A stretch of 64,000 nt of DNA from Agreia bicolorata. Its GTDB lineage: Bacteria > Actinomycetota > Actinomycetes > Actinomycetales > Microbacteriaceae. The position numbers and the translations under genes were made by a program. Shown here piece by piece: positions 25,462-34,778 of the stretch (positions within the stretch are counted from its first letter, which is position 1; each line of letters begins with the position of its first letter). The notes beneath the pieces are model-generated. The model did not search any database. It saw nothing but the letters and a program-made list of their open reading frames with translations, and was not told where the DNA came from. Location of the stretch: positions 1 to 64,000 of the forward strand of contig NZ_JYFC01000003.1 of the NCBI RefSeq assembly GCF_000938265.1. The letters run 5' to 3'.

Positions 25462-27747
25462 TCATCGTGCGGCGGTCGGGGTAATGGTAAGAACGTTATT
25501 CAGAGCAGTCGCCGACGACGGGCCAACGCCGAGCTCGATAGTGGTCGCATCCTGCACCCAGCCGCGATCAGCAGCGCTCCAGTAACGCAACTGCTCCGGG
25601 CCAAGGGCGAATGTCAGCGTGCGAGACTCGCCCGCTTCGAGGTGCACGCGCTGGAAACCCTTCAGCTCACGCACCGGGCGCGCAGCGCGCCCATGACGCT
25701 GGTGGATGTAGAGCTGTGCCACCTCGTCCGCCGCAACATCGGACGTGTTCGTCACATCGACTGTCACGGCTACGGTCTCGCCTACCTCGACGCTCGCGCG
25801 CTCGAGCTGGACATCGCCGTAGGTGAAGGTCGCGTAGCTGAGACCATACCCGAACGGGTACAACGAGGTGGACTCTTCATCCCAATACCGCTTGCCCTGG
25901 TTCTCGGGCTGGAAGGTGCGCAGATGAGACGAGATGATCGGAACCTGCCCGACATGACGCGGCCACGTGAACGGCAGGCGCCCGGCGGGCGACACGTCGC
26001 CGAACAGCAAAGCTGCAACGGCGTCGCCTCCGCGAGTTCCCGGATACCAGATCTCCAGAATCGACGGGATATGCACATCCGGCCACCTCAGATCCAACGG
26101 GCGACCAGACATCACCAGCAGAACAACCGGCGTACCGGTCTCCGCGATCCGCTGAAGCTGCTCGAGCTGCCGACCCGGCAACGCGAGGGTCGACGAAGAA
26201 GCGGTCTCACCGATCTGATTCTGCCGCTGTCCGACGACGACAACGGCCACGTCGGAGTCCGCAGCGAGGGCGACCGCCTGCTCAATCGCCGCATCATCAT
26301 CGTAGTCATCGGGCGTGCCCACGACTGTCGGGTCGTGCTGGTCGAAATCCGACGCGAAGAGACGCGAGGGAATCCCTGCACCGAACGCGGAACGCACCTC
26401 GGCTGCGCCCGCGACCCGTGCCCGGATGCCCTCGACGATCGTGATGGTCTCGTCTGTGTCATGCGAGAACACCCAGGGGCCAAGCGTGTCACGCTTGCTG
26501 TCCGCGAGCTCACCGATGACCGCGATCGAGCCGAGCGACTCGAGTTGCAGAGGAAGCAGACCGTCATTCTTCAGCAGCACGGCCGAGGACTCGGCCATCG
26601 CCCGAGCCCGATCGCGGTGCTCCGGGGCCGCGAGAACCGCGTCCTCCGCCTCCTCATTCGCATAGGGGCTCTCGAAGAGACCCAGATCGAACTTGACCGC
26701 GAGGATCCGAGTCACGGATTCGTCGACGGCACTCTCCTCGACAAGTCCCGCTCTGACCGCCTCCGGCACGGACGCGAAAGCGGGATCGAACATGCACATC
26801 TCCATGTCCAAACCGGCCGTAACCGCTCGAACCGCCGCGTCAGTCAGGTCGGCCGCGAAGTGCTGGGCCGTAAGAGACCGCACCGCATTCGCGTCCGAAA
26901 CGACAAAACCGGTGAAACCGAGCTCGTCTCGAAGCACATCCCGAAGGAGCCACCGATTACCGCTCGCGGGAACACCGTTGAGCTCCATATACGCGCTCAT
27001 CACATTCGCCGCACCGGCCTCGATCGCCGCCGCGAACGGCGGCAGATAGACATTCCGCAACTCCGAATCGGACACCTCGACCTCGTCGTAGTCACGGCCA
27101 CCGCGCGCGGCACCATAGGCCGCGAAGTGCTTGGGGCCGGCGAGGATGCTCTCCGGACCGAACGAGCCCTGAAAACCTCGTACCTGGGCGGCAGCCATCG
27201 CAGCCCCGAGATGCGGATCCTCACCAGCACCCTCGACGATACGACCCCACCGAGGATCCCGGCCAATATCGACCATCGGAGCGAACGTCCAGTGAATCCC
27301 ACTCGCACGAGCCTCGCGCCCAGCAGTCCTCTGCGACTCCTCGACCGCGTCAGGATCCCACGACGCAGCCTGTGCAATCGGCACAGGAAACACGGTGCGG
27401 TGTCCGTGAACGACATCGAAACCAAAAATCAACGGGATGCCCAGGCGCGTGTCCTCGACCGCGGAACGCTGAAGCACATTCGCCATCCTCGCCTCCCGCA
27501 CGAACAAAACAGACCCCGTCGCACCCCGCGCAATCGCATCCCGCACCATCGCCGGCTGCCCGACGAACTGCCGATGCTCAGGAGGCAGCGCGTCAATATC
27601 GATATCCGCCGGCGCCTCACCAAACGAACCGAAATAGAAGTACTGAGTCAGCTGACCCGCCTTCTCCTCCAGTGTCATCCGACCCAGCAGGTCGGCAACC
27701 CTCTCGCTCGTCGATGCGGTCGGGTTCTGGTAGAGGTGCTGCGACAT
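25462..27747 (-). CDS. glycoside hydrolase family 3 beta-glucosidase (BglX-like)
   Basis: This 761-residue enzyme starts MSQHLYQNPT and has the GH3 barrel (VADLLGRMTLEEKAGQLTQ, KHFAAYGAA) with nucleophile Asp285 in FVVSDANAV. The C-terminal alpha/beta sandwich carries AVIGELADSK, and a fibronectin-like domain begins at FGYGLSYATFTYG. There is no signal peptide, unlike periplasmic BglX, so the protein is intracellular. The start is the ATG at 27745-27747 behind a GAGG site; the frame stays open upstream into the GH1 gene but without similarity. The gene lies 22 bp after the first GH1 gene and 17 bp before the second, within one operon. Confidence 0.93.
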   Translation of the reverse strand: MSQHLYQNPTASTSERVADLLGRMTLEEKAGQLTQYFYFGSFGEAPADIDIDALPPEHRQFVGQPAMVRDAIARGATGSVLFVREARMANVLQRSAVEDTRLGIPLIFGFDVVHGHRTVFPVPIAQAASWDPDAVEESQRTAGREARASGIHWTFAPMVDIGRDPRWGRIVEGAGEDPHLGAAMAAAQVRGFQGSFGPESILAGPKHFAAYGAARGGRDYDEVEVSDSELRNVYLPPFAAAIEAGAANVMSAYMELNGVPASGNRWLLRDVLRDELGFTGFVVSDANAVRSLTAQHFAADLTDAAVRAVTAGLDMEMCMFDPAFASVPEAVRAGLVEESAVDESVTRILAVKFDLGLFESPYANEEAEDAVLAAPEHRDRARAMAESSAVLLKNDGLLPLQLESLGSIAVIGELADSKRDTLGPWVFSHDTDETITIVEGIRARVAGAAEVRSAFGAGIPSRLFASDFDQHDPTVVGTPDDYDDDAAIEQAVALAADSDVAVVVVGQRQNQIGETASSSTLALPGRQLEQLQRIAETGTPVVLLVMSGRPLDLRWPDVHIPSILEIWYPGTRGGDAVAALLFGDVSPAGRLPFTWPRHVGQVPIISSHLRTFQPENQGKRYWDEESTSLYPFGYGLSYATFTYGDVQLERASVEVGETVAVTVDVTNTSDVAADEVAQLYIHQRHGRAARPVRELKGFQRVHLEAGESRTLTFALGPEQLRYWSAADRGWVQDATTIELGVGPSSATALNNVLTITPTAAR

Positions 27748-27769
27748 GGTGTAGGTCCTCAGTAGCGGG

Positions 27770-28990
27770 TCAGCGAGCGGCGGCGAGGGACTCGGAAGTC
27801 GGGACCCCCCGACGGGCGACACGACCGAGCCAGCCGAGGCTGGGCTTGGGATGCCGCGCGAAAGTCGTCCTGTCGACGGCGATGAGCCCGAATGTCGATT
27901 CCCAGTCACCCCACTCATAGTTATCGAGGGCCGACCAGTGCAGGTAGCCACGAACGTCGATTCCCTCTGCCATCGCCTCCGCGAGGTGCGCCAGCGCCTC
28001 CGAGGTATAGGCGATCCGACGTTCGTCGTCGGCCGTGGCGATGCCGTTCTCGGTAATCAGTGCCGGGATGCCACCGGTCACGTCGGCGGCATTGCGCACC
28101 GCGATGCCGAGAGCATCCGGCCGGTAGGCCCAGCCGTTGAGTGTGTTGGCGGGATCCTCGACGTGGGGAACGATGCCGACCGCGTCGATCAGCTGGCTCG
28201 TGTACGCCTGAACGCCGATGAAATCGTCTTCTCGCGACGCCTCGAGGAACTTGTCCTCCCAGACGTACTTGATCTCGGCGAAGCGATCCTCGTTACCCGG
28301 AGTGCTCTGAAACGCCTGACCCGCTACGCTCCAGCCGACCTTCCCTGACACAGATGCGCGCAGGATCTCACGCGCGGCCGCGTGGGCCTCGATCAGCCGA
28401 TCGCCGATCGCCAGAGGAGGCACCACTCGTGCAAGAGCCTCGGAGTGGTCCGCCGCTGCAGCATTCTGGTCAAAGGTGCCGTCCTCGATAGCCCTCATCA
28501 TCGGCTCTCGCAGCGACATCAGGGCGAGAACATTCGGCTCGTTGATCGTGATGATGTACGGCACGTCGGCGAGGATCTCGGTACTCGCCGCGACGAACGA
28601 GCGGAAGCGGTCGATGGCCTCCGGGGCGAGCCATCCGCCTGCCCGCTTGAACCAGGCAGGCACGGTGAAGTGCTGAATGGTGACAACCGGGGTCAGCCCT
28701 GCCTCCAACGCCGCGTCGATCATGCGCCGGTAATGCGCCAGCTCCGCCCGGGAGATATGCCCCTCGACCGGTTCGATCCGAGCCCACTCGATCCCGAACC
28801 GGTAGGCGTTCAGACCAGCGTCGGCGAGAAGCTTCATATCTTCCGCATATCGGTGGTAACTGTCGAGGGCGTCACCGCTGCGCTCGAACAACTGCGGGAA
28901 AGCCTGCTCTTGGGCCCACCAGTCACTGTTGAGGTTGTTGCCCTCGACCTGGTGGGGGGATGTGCTGGCGCCCCAGAGGAAGTCAGTCAT
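27770..28990 (-). CDS. glycoside hydrolase family 1 beta-glucosidase
   Basis: This 406-residue enzyme begins MTDFLWGASTSPHQVEGNNL. The acid/base is Glu151 in ITINEPN, the nucleophile Glu314 in LITENGIA, and the C-terminal LDNYEWGDWESTFGLIAVD is conserved. It closely resembles the GH1 protein at 24.2-25.4 kb over its whole length, so one probably arose from the other by duplication. No signal peptide. It is the first gene of the GH1-GH3-GH1 operon and is divergent from a TetR gene, which is the likely regulator. Having two GH1 copies suggests different sugar or aglycone preferences. Confidence 0.93.
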   Translation of the reverse strand: MTDFLWGASTSPHQVEGNNLNSDWWAQEQAFPQLFERSGDALDSYHRYAEDMKLLADAGLNAYRFGIEWARIEPVEGHISRAELAHYRRMIDAALEAGLTPVVTIQHFTVPAWFKRAGGWLAPEAIDRFRSFVAASTEILADVPYIITINEPNVLALMSLREPMMRAIEDGTFDQNAAAADHSEALARVVPPLAIGDRLIEAHAAAREILRASVSGKVGWSVAGQAFQSTPGNEDRFAEIKYVWEDKFLEASREDDFIGVQAYTSQLIDAVGIVPHVEDPANTLNGWAYRPDALGIAVRNAADVTGGIPALITENGIATADDERRIAYTSEALAHLAEAMAEGIDVRGYLHWSALDNYEWGDWESTFGLIAVDRTTFARHPKPSLGWLGRVARRGVPTSESLAAAR

Positions 28991-29114
28991 TGCTGTGATC
29001 CGTTCATTGAAGGAGAAACGGTGCGCCCTGATACGCCGAAAGCACCATCGCTGTGTACTTTTCGTACGCTAGCATAAACCTCATCGCAGTGAGAATTTCG
29101 GATCAGAGGAGATC
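28991..29114. promoter_or_regulatory. GH1/TetR divergent promoter with candidate operator
   Basis: The 124-bp gap is AT-richer than its surroundings and holds the inverted repeat GTAC-TTTTC-GTAC (29055-29067), followed by the GCTAGC hexamer. TetR proteins usually bind such inverted repeats next to their own gene. The TetR ATG at 29115 has an AGAGGAG site. The operator assignment is a guess based on symmetry and position. Confidence 0.4.
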
Positions 29115-29720
29115 ATGACAGCGCAACGGGGGCCATACTCCAAGACACCCGAGGTTCGTGCGCGCATCATCGAAGCAGCGTCCGGCATCTTCGCCGCGTC
29201 CGGGTACCGCGGCACCACGATGAAGGATGTCGCTGCCGCCTGCGGTCTGACGGCCAAGGGCGTCTCCCACCACTTCTCGTCGAAGGATGAGCTGCTGATG
29301 GCGGTGCTCGCAGATCGCGACATTCAAGCAGGGCGCGCTGCCGAAGGCGCCTCGGACGGCGCCCCGGATATCCTGTTCGACGCCCTCGCTGAATCGCTCC
29401 GCAAACCCCGGCTCGTCGAGCTGTATTCCGTACTCTCCGCCGAAGCGATCGCGCCCGATCACCCAGCTCATGCGTACTACGAGGAACGCTACGCGCGCAT
29501 CCGGGCCGAGCTGTCGCTCTACCTCGAAACGATCGCGAGCAAACCGCTCGGTGACACGGAGCTCTCCGCAGTCGACTTCGCGACACTGCTCGTCGGCGTC
29601 ATCGACGGACTTCAGATCCAATGGCTGTACGACGAACAGTCCGTGGATCTGGAAAGACTGGTACGCGCCTTCGTCCGACGCCTCATCGCCTCCGGGTCGC
29701 ACGAACCAACGCGTTCATGA
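29115..29720 (+). CDS. TetR-family regulator (paralogue of the one at 23.6 kb)
   Basis: This 201-residue protein has the TetR DNA-binding segment (RARIIEAASGIFAASGYRGTTMKDVAAACGLTAKGVSHHFSSKDELL) and the same VLSAEAIAPDHPAHAYYEERY effector motif as the TetR at 23.6 kb. It is divergent from the GH1-GH3-GH1 operon and followed by esterase genes. Its TGA overlaps the SGNH hydrolase ATG (ATGA, 29717-29720). Likely role: repress the flanking glycosidase and esterase genes until a glycoside or aglycone is present. Confidence 0.88.
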   Translation: MTAQRGPYSKTPEVRARIIEAASGIFAASGYRGTTMKDVAAACGLTAKGVSHHFSSKDELLMAVLADRDIQAGRAAEGASDGAPDILFDALAESLRKPRLVELYSVLSAEAIAPDHPAHAYYEERYARIRAELSLYLETIASKPLGDTELSAVDFATLLVGVIDGLQIQWLYDEQSVDLERLVRAFVRRLIASGSHEPTRS

Positions 29721-30925
29721 CCGACCTCGGATCCGCGCCGACGCCTACGCCGCCTCAATCGGCGGACATCTCTTCTCCAACAGAAATCAGGCCAATGACG
29801 AAGCTCGACGCTGAAACGTGGATCGCAGGGTGGACCCAGGCTGTGACCGACATCGGCCAGGCCCCTGAAGTTTCTGACGTGACGATGAGGATTCAGGTTC
29901 GATTGACTCTTGCCGGGTCAGCGATTCGTTTTGTCTTGTCGAATCGCCTCGGCACCGCCCCGATCCTGATCGGCGAAGCTGCGGCGGTCTTCGCCGACAG
30001 GAGTGCGCCAGTGTCCTTCGACGGGCGCCCGTGGGGCGAGATACCCCCCGGCGGAGAACTGACAAGCGATGCTCTGGCCACCGACGAAAATGACGGCCGT
30101 GACGTCGTGATCGATGTGTATCTGCCCGAAGCGACAACGCTCTCGACGGGCAACATCGCTGGCGCCGCATGGAGCCCGTCCGATGCGGGCAACCACGTCG
30201 GAGACCCCGTGGATGCGCCCGTCGTCACACCATCCGTCACTGCACCCGATGGCACCTCGTTCACACGTCCGACGCCTCTCCTCCGGGCCGTGGAGATCCT
30301 GAGCCACGACGTCACGGCTGTCGTGGCCTGCCTGGGCGACTCGATCACAGCGGCAGGATGGCCGGAACGGGCTTCAGCCCTGCTGACGCACAAGAAGGTC
30401 GTGCTGCTGAATCGGGGCATCTCAGGGAACCGCCTGCGCCGCGACGGTGCGGGACCGGCCGGATCGTTCTTCGGGCGCTCAGGGCTCGAGCGCTTCACCA
30501 GTGATGTGCTGGGCACGTCCGGAGTCACCCATGCCGTTCTCGCTCTCGGGACCAACGACCTCGGCCATCCGGGAACACCCGCCGCGCCGACGGAGACGGT
30601 CCCTTCTGCAGAGGATCTGATCAACGCGCTCGACGTCCTCGTCAACAGATGCGTGGCAGCCGACGTTGTCCCGATCCTGGCGACGATCACCCCTTTCCTC
30701 CCCGCCGACGGCTATGACGCCGATCGAGAACGAACACGGCACGAGGTGAACGGGTGGATCCGCGCCGTTTCTCCCCCGGCCCGGTTCCTTGACTTCGACC
30801 TCGCACTCCGTTCGTCGTCCGACCCCTCTCGACTCGCAGATGAATTCGATAGCGGCGACCATCTGCACCCGAACGGTGCCGGCCAATCGCGCCTCGCCGA
30901 GGCGTGCGTTGCTCTTTTCGCCTAA
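29717..30925 (+). CDS. SGNH/GDSL-family hydrolase
   Basis: This 402-residue protein has an N-terminal beta-rich region (about 25-190) and then an SGNH hydrolase domain. Block I is CLGDSITAAGW with the catalytic Ser, block II Gly is in NRGISGNRLR, block III is ALGTNDLGHPG with Asn, and block V is GDHLHPNGAG with the catalytic Asp and His. These enzymes are typically carbohydrate or acyl esterases. No signal peptide. The ATG at 29717 overlaps the TetR stop; an internal ATG at 29795 (MTKLDAETW) is closer to the first conserved residues and may be the true start. It probably removes acyl groups from the imported glycoside. Confidence 0.85.
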   Translation: MTDLGSAPTPTPPQSADISSPTEIRPMTKLDAETWIAGWTQAVTDIGQAPEVSDVTMRIQVRLTLAGSAIRFVLSNRLGTAPILIGEAAAVFADRSAPVSFDGRPWGEIPPGGELTSDALATDENDGRDVVIDVYLPEATTLSTGNIAGAAWSPSDAGNHVGDPVDAPVVTPSVTAPDGTSFTRPTPLLRAVEILSHDVTAVVACLGDSITAAGWPERASALLTHKKVVLLNRGISGNRLRRDGAGPAGSFFGRSGLERFTSDVLGTSGVTHAVLALGTNDLGHPGTPAAPTETVPSAEDLINALDVLVNRCVAADVVPILATITPFLPADGYDADRERTRHEVNGWIRAVSPPARFLDFDLALRSSSDPSRLADEFDSGDHLHPNGAGQSRLAEACVALFA

Positions 30926-31009
30926 CCACGACTGACCACCGCAACAGACGCAGCCCGCGCCGACCTCTCTATCCCTCTCTCAGCACCACAAAACGAAGGA
31001 GTTTGCACC

Positions 31010-31957
31010 GTGCCGTTCGAAATTCACCCAGACCTCGCGCCGATGTTCGCGGCCATGGCCGGCGACACACCTCCACCACCAGTCGGACGGGGCGATGTCT
31101 CTACTCTTCGCGCCCTCGGCGAAGGCGGCCTCGCAATGGTTCGCGAGAACCAGCCCGAGTATCCCGAGGTGAACCGCCGCAAGGTCGTCATCCGCTCGTT
31201 CGACGGGGCAGAGATCGCGGGTCGATGGTATTCCGCGGCCGACGATTCCGCCCCGGGGTCTGCTGTTGTGTACCTCCACGGTGGCGGAATGGTACTTGGC
31301 AGCGTCGAGCTCTTCGACCGAACCGTCGCGGGGTACGTGGCCGACAGCGGCGTGCCCATGCTGGCGGTCGACTACAGAACGGCCCCGGAGAACCCTCATC
31401 CCACGCCCGTCGAGGACTCGTACGCCGGCCTGGTCTGGCTTCGCGAGCAAGCAGCAGTTCTGGGCGTCGATGCAGACCGGATCGGCGTTATGGGCGACAG
31501 CGGCGGTGGCGGTCTAGCTGCGGCGGTAGCCATCCTCGCCAGGGAGCGCGGGGTCACCCTTGCGCGGCAGATCCTCATCTACCCGATGCTGGACGACCGG
31601 AATACAGTCCCAGATCCGCACCTCGTGCCCTTCGCCGGCTGGACCTACGACAGCAACTACACCGGTTGGCATGCGCTTCTCGGAGACTCCATCGGCTCAC
31701 GCGATGTCCCATCGTCGGCGGCTCCCGCACGTGAAACCCACTTCGCGGGCCTCGCCGACGCATATATCGAGGTCGGCGAACTCGATATCTTCCGCGACGA
31801 AGACGTGGAGTACGCCCGCGGACTATCCCGCGCCGGTGTTTCGACCGAATTGCACGTCATTCCCGGATGCCCGCACGGATTCGACGTGCTGACCGCAAGC
31901 ACCCCCGTCGTTCAGCGGTCACGCGCAGACAGGGTACGCGTGCTCCGCTCGCTCTGA
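31010..31957 (+). CDS. alpha/beta hydrolase fold-3 esterase (hormone-sensitive lipase family)
   Basis: This 315-residue esterase has the family IV oxyanion motif YLHGGGMVLGS, the nucleophile elbow GDSGGGG, the acid in VGELDIFRDED and the catalytic His in PGCPHGFD. Such enzymes cleave short acyl esters in the cytoplasm. It starts at GTG (31010-31012) with AAGGAG 9 nt upstream. It follows the SGNH hydrolase and precedes a GH43 gene on the same strand. With the SGNH protein it suggests that the natural substrate of the island is esterified. Confidence 0.92.
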   Translation: MPFEIHPDLAPMFAAMAGDTPPPPVGRGDVSTLRALGEGGLAMVRENQPEYPEVNRRKVVIRSFDGAEIAGRWYSAADDSAPGSAVVYLHGGGMVLGSVELFDRTVAGYVADSGVPMLAVDYRTAPENPHPTPVEDSYAGLVWLREQAAVLGVDADRIGVMGDSGGGGLAAAVAILARERGVTLARQILIYPMLDDRNTVPDPHLVPFAGWTYDSNYTGWHALLGDSIGSRDVPSSAAPARETHFAGLADAYIEVGELDIFRDEDVEYARGLSRAGVSTELHVIPGCPHGFDVLTASTPVVQRSRADRVRVLRSL

Positions 31958-32030
31958 TCGGATGTCGAACGTCGAAACATCACTTACTGACTTACCGCAA
32001 TTCCCCTCACTCCTCAGGAAGGACCCGACT

Positions 32031-33797
32031 ATGGCCTCGGATCTAACATCTCAACACCGCGTGACGTGCAACCCCGTCGATCTGGCGTATCGATATCAGG
32101 ACGCCAGCATCCCGCAGCACTCGCGCGGCGTCTTCCGTGAAGCAGCAGACCCATCGATCGTTCGATACAACGATCGCTATTACATGTTCGCGTCGATGTC
32201 GCGCGGGTTCTGGCATACGACCGACCTGGCGACCTGGACCTTCGCAGCGACTGACAAACTGCCGATCCTGGACTACGCGCCCGATGTGCGCGTGATCGAT
32301 GGAGCCCTGTACATCTCAGCATCCCGCCGAGACGAGGGCTGTCCCGTCTTCCGGAGCACCGATCCCCTTGCCGACGACTTCGCCGAGGTCGCCGTGAGCG
32401 CCTTCCCCTTCTGGGATCCGAACCTGTTTCAGGACGACGACGGCTCGGTGTATTTCTACTGGGGTTGCGACAACAAGGAGCCCCTGTACGGCATCAGGGT
32501 CGACCTCGATGGGTTCCGCCAGATCGGCGAGCGCGCCGAGCTGATCAACTCGGACACGGAAACCCGTGGTTGGGAGCAGCCCGGCGAGAATCACGTACGC
32601 CAGGAGCCTCGTACCGAGATGGAACGGATCATCGCCCAGCACATGGGCACTCGACCGTTCATCGAGGGCGCCTGGATGGACCGGCGCGACGACACCTACT
32701 ACCTGCAGTACTCGGCACCCGGCACCGAGACCAACACCTACGCAGACGGATACGCGACCTCGTCGAGCCCCCTCGGCCCGTTCGAATACTCGCCCTACAG
32801 CCCGTTCTCCTCCAAGCCCGGAGGATTCATCACCGGCGCGGGACACGGAAGCACCTTCCAGGACGACTTCGGAAACTGGTGGCACGCCGCCACCATGCGG
32901 GTATCCATCGCGCACTCGTTCGAGCGGCGCATCGGCCTGTTTCCCGCCGGCTTCGACGACGACGGCGTGCTGTTCTGCAATCAGAACTTCGGGGACTACC
33001 CGATGGTGGTCCCCAACGGTCCTATCGACCCGTGGACCGAGGCGTCACCGGGCTGGATGCTGATGTCCCGCGGAAGCAATGCCACGGCGTCATCCTCTCT
33101 GGAGGACCACGGCCCGGCCCTCGCCGTCAACGAGGACATACGCACCTGGTGGGTGGCCGGCGACTCCGCCGCAGGGCACTGGCTGCAGCTCGATCTCGGC
33201 AGCGCCAAAGACGCACGGGCGATCCAGGTCAATCTCGCAGACCACGACCTCGCGGCATTCGCCCCCGCCGTACCTGACCCCGCGCCGAAAGACCACGAGG
33301 TGCGCGGAATCTATACCGACATCCAGGCCCCCGAGTACACGCTCGAGGTATCGACTGACGGAGACTCATGGGCCACCGTCGCCGACACACGTGAGGACGG
33401 AGTAGACGCGCCACACAAACTGGTGGTTCTCAGCGAACCGACTCCGGTGCGCTACGTGCGCCTGACCGGCTACCGGATGCCGTTCGGCGCCCCGCTCACG
33501 GTCAGCGGCATCCGCGTGTTCGGCGTGGGCGGCGGGGAGCAGCCTGCCGAGGTCTCGGCGACAGTGAAGCGGGTGGATCCCCTCACTGCGCACCTCTCCT
33601 GGGAACCGGTGGCCGGAGCAGACGGGTACAACGTGCGCTATGGCATCCACCCGGAGAAGCTCTACCACAGCTGGATGGTCTACGACGCCGATGAGCTCAC
33701 CATCCGCTCCCTGAACGCAGGGCAGCGCTACTGGTTCGCCGTGGATGCGTTCAATGAATCCGGGGTGACGACGGGTGTGACCGTCGCCGACGCCTAA
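32031..33797 (+). CDS. glycoside hydrolase family 43 with F5/8C-like and fibronectin III domains
   Basis: This 588-residue enzyme has an N-terminal five-bladed GH43 propeller. The base is Asp40 in EAADPSIVRYN, the pKa modulator Asp129 in FPFWDPNLFQDDDGSVY and the acid Glu212 in PFIEGAWMDRRDDTYYL. A discoidin-like beta sandwich (about 355-490) and a fibronectin III domain (about 495-585) follow; these usually bind carbohydrate. There is no signal peptide, odd for an enzyme with binding modules. I chose ATG 32031 because AGGAAGGA lies 8 nt upstream; ATG 31962 is in frame but lacks a binding site. GH43 enzymes release arabinose, xylose or galactose. Its end overlaps the convergent RpiR gene by 4 bp. 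Confidence 0.9.
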   Translation: MASDLTSQHRVTCNPVDLAYRYQDASIPQHSRGVFREAADPSIVRYNDRYYMFASMSRGFWHTTDLATWTFAATDKLPILDYAPDVRVIDGALYISASRRDEGCPVFRSTDPLADDFAEVAVSAFPFWDPNLFQDDDGSVYFYWGCDNKEPLYGIRVDLDGFRQIGERAELINSDTETRGWEQPGENHVRQEPRTEMERIIAQHMGTRPFIEGAWMDRRDDTYYLQYSAPGTETNTYADGYATSSSPLGPFEYSPYSPFSSKPGGFITGAGHGSTFQDDFGNWWHAATMRVSIAHSFERRIGLFPAGFDDDGVLFCNQNFGDYPMVVPNGPIDPWTEASPGWMLMSRGSNATASSSLEDHGPALAVNEDIRTWWVAGDSAAGHWLQLDLGSAKDARAIQVNLADHDLAAFAPAVPDPAPKDHEVRGIYTDIQAPEYTLEVSTDGDSWATVADTREDGVDAPHKLVVLSEPTPVRYVRLTGYRMPFGAPLTVSGIRVFGVGGGEQPAEVSATVKRVDPLTAHLSWEPVAGADGYNVRYGIHPEKLYHSWMVYDADELTIRSLNAGQRYWFAVDAFNESGVTTGVTVADA

Positions 33798-34666
33798 CGT
33801 CGTTTTCGCATGATCCTCAGCGCGTCCCAGCTCGCCTCGGATGCCGCAATGCTTGCGCGTGAATGCTCGACATCGCGTGAGGCGACCTCCACGGCGATGG
33901 CCTGGGCCAACGCAAGGCTGGGTACGAGCGACGGAAAGAATCCCGCCCCTTCGGAGGGCACGACGACCACTATCGTTGCGTCCTTCGTCACCTCCGAGGC
34001 CTCATCATCAGTGATGACAACGACCGCCGCCCCCGCCGCCGCCGCTATGGCGGCGGCGCGGACGGTGCTGTCGTAGACGCGCCACAGGCTGAATATCACG
34101 ACGACATCGTCTTGCGTCAGCCGCGCGATCGAATTGGCCAGGCCCGCAACGTCTGCGTCGAGCAGCCGGATGTCATACCCGGCGATCCCGACGTTGTGCT
34201 CCAAAGCACGCCCTGGCACCGCGTAACTGCCTCCCGCTATCACCCATGTGCGGCGCGCTCGGACTATTGCGTCGGCGACACGATGGAGCAGGTCGGCGTC
34301 CACAGAACGTCCGAGGTAGGCGAGGTTGGCCTGATCGGTTGAAATGGCAAGCCTGCACGGATCCTGGGCCGCCGCCTCATGCTCAGCGGCGACCTCGACG
34401 GCACTCAATGACGAGAGGTAGCGCGAGCGGAACTCGACCTGGAACTCGGCCCACCCGTCGTACCCGAGAGCCTGCGCCGTGCGCGTGACAGTCGATGCGT
34501 TCGACCCGGCCGCCTGGGCGACGTCGGTGACGGAGGAATACGAGGCGAGTCTCGGCTGGGCCCTGAGCACAGCGAGCACCTGGTCCTGGCGCGGGGACAG
34601 CCTCTTCTCCCCCAGTCGCGCGGACAGCCACGCGGTCACGCCCCCGGTGTTAATTCCCTGTTTCAT
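33794..34666 (-). CDS. RpiR/MurR-family transcriptional regulator
   Basis: The 290-residue protein has an N-terminal HTH_6 domain (SYSSVTDVAQAAGSNASTVTRTAQALGYDGWAEFQVEFRSRY) and a C-terminal SIS domain (about 120-250, VIAGGSYAVPGRALEHNVGIAG, VVIFSLWRVYDSTVRAAAIA, VVVITDDEAS) that usually binds a phosphosugar. It is divergent from the amidohydrolase-esterase pair, and the 112-bp gap holds an inverted repeat that may be its operator. It overlaps the convergent GH43 stop by 4 bp. Probable repressor of the divergent operon. Confidence 0.9.
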   Translation of the reverse strand: MKQGINTGGVTAWLSARLGEKRLSPRQDQVLAVLRAQPRLASYSSVTDVAQAAGSNASTVTRTAQALGYDGWAEFQVEFRSRYLSSLSAVEVAAEHEAAAQDPCRLAISTDQANLAYLGRSVDADLLHRVADAIVRARRTWVIAGGSYAVPGRALEHNVGIAGYDIRLLDADVAGLANSIARLTQDDVVVIFSLWRVYDSTVRAAAIAAAAGAAVVVITDDEASEVTKDATIVVVVPSEGAGFFPSLVPSLALAQAIAVEVASRDVEHSRASIAASEASWDALRIMRKRR

Positions 34667-34710
34667 CGGTTGACCCCTCGTCGATGACCACCCTAATCTC
34701 TACATATGCC

Positions 34711-34745
34711 TGCACAACTCCGTGCATCGCCAGTATTTTGCACAA
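34711..34745. promoter_or_regulatory. candidate RpiR operator
   Basis: TGCAC-N6-GTGCA (34711-34726) is an inverted repeat and a further TGCACAA half-site starts at 34739, 28 bp after the first TGCACAA. They lie in the gap between the divergent RpiR and amidohydrolase genes. The symmetry and position support an operator, but the identity of the binder is inferred. Confidence 0.5.
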
Positions 34746-34778
34746 GGTCAACCACCATGACTGAGTAGAGAACACACC

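Noticed and set aside
25153-27765. 870-codon plus-strand frame opposite the GH1/GH3 genes
   Set aside because: Spans two recognised minus-strand glycosidase genes and reads as Arg-rich non-family sequence; it is an antisense artefact of GC bias.
13256-33797. Secreted polysaccharide-degrading locus
   Set aside because: None of the glycosidases has a signal peptide or anchor, which contradicts extracellular polymer breakdown and favours intracellular processing of imported small glycosides.
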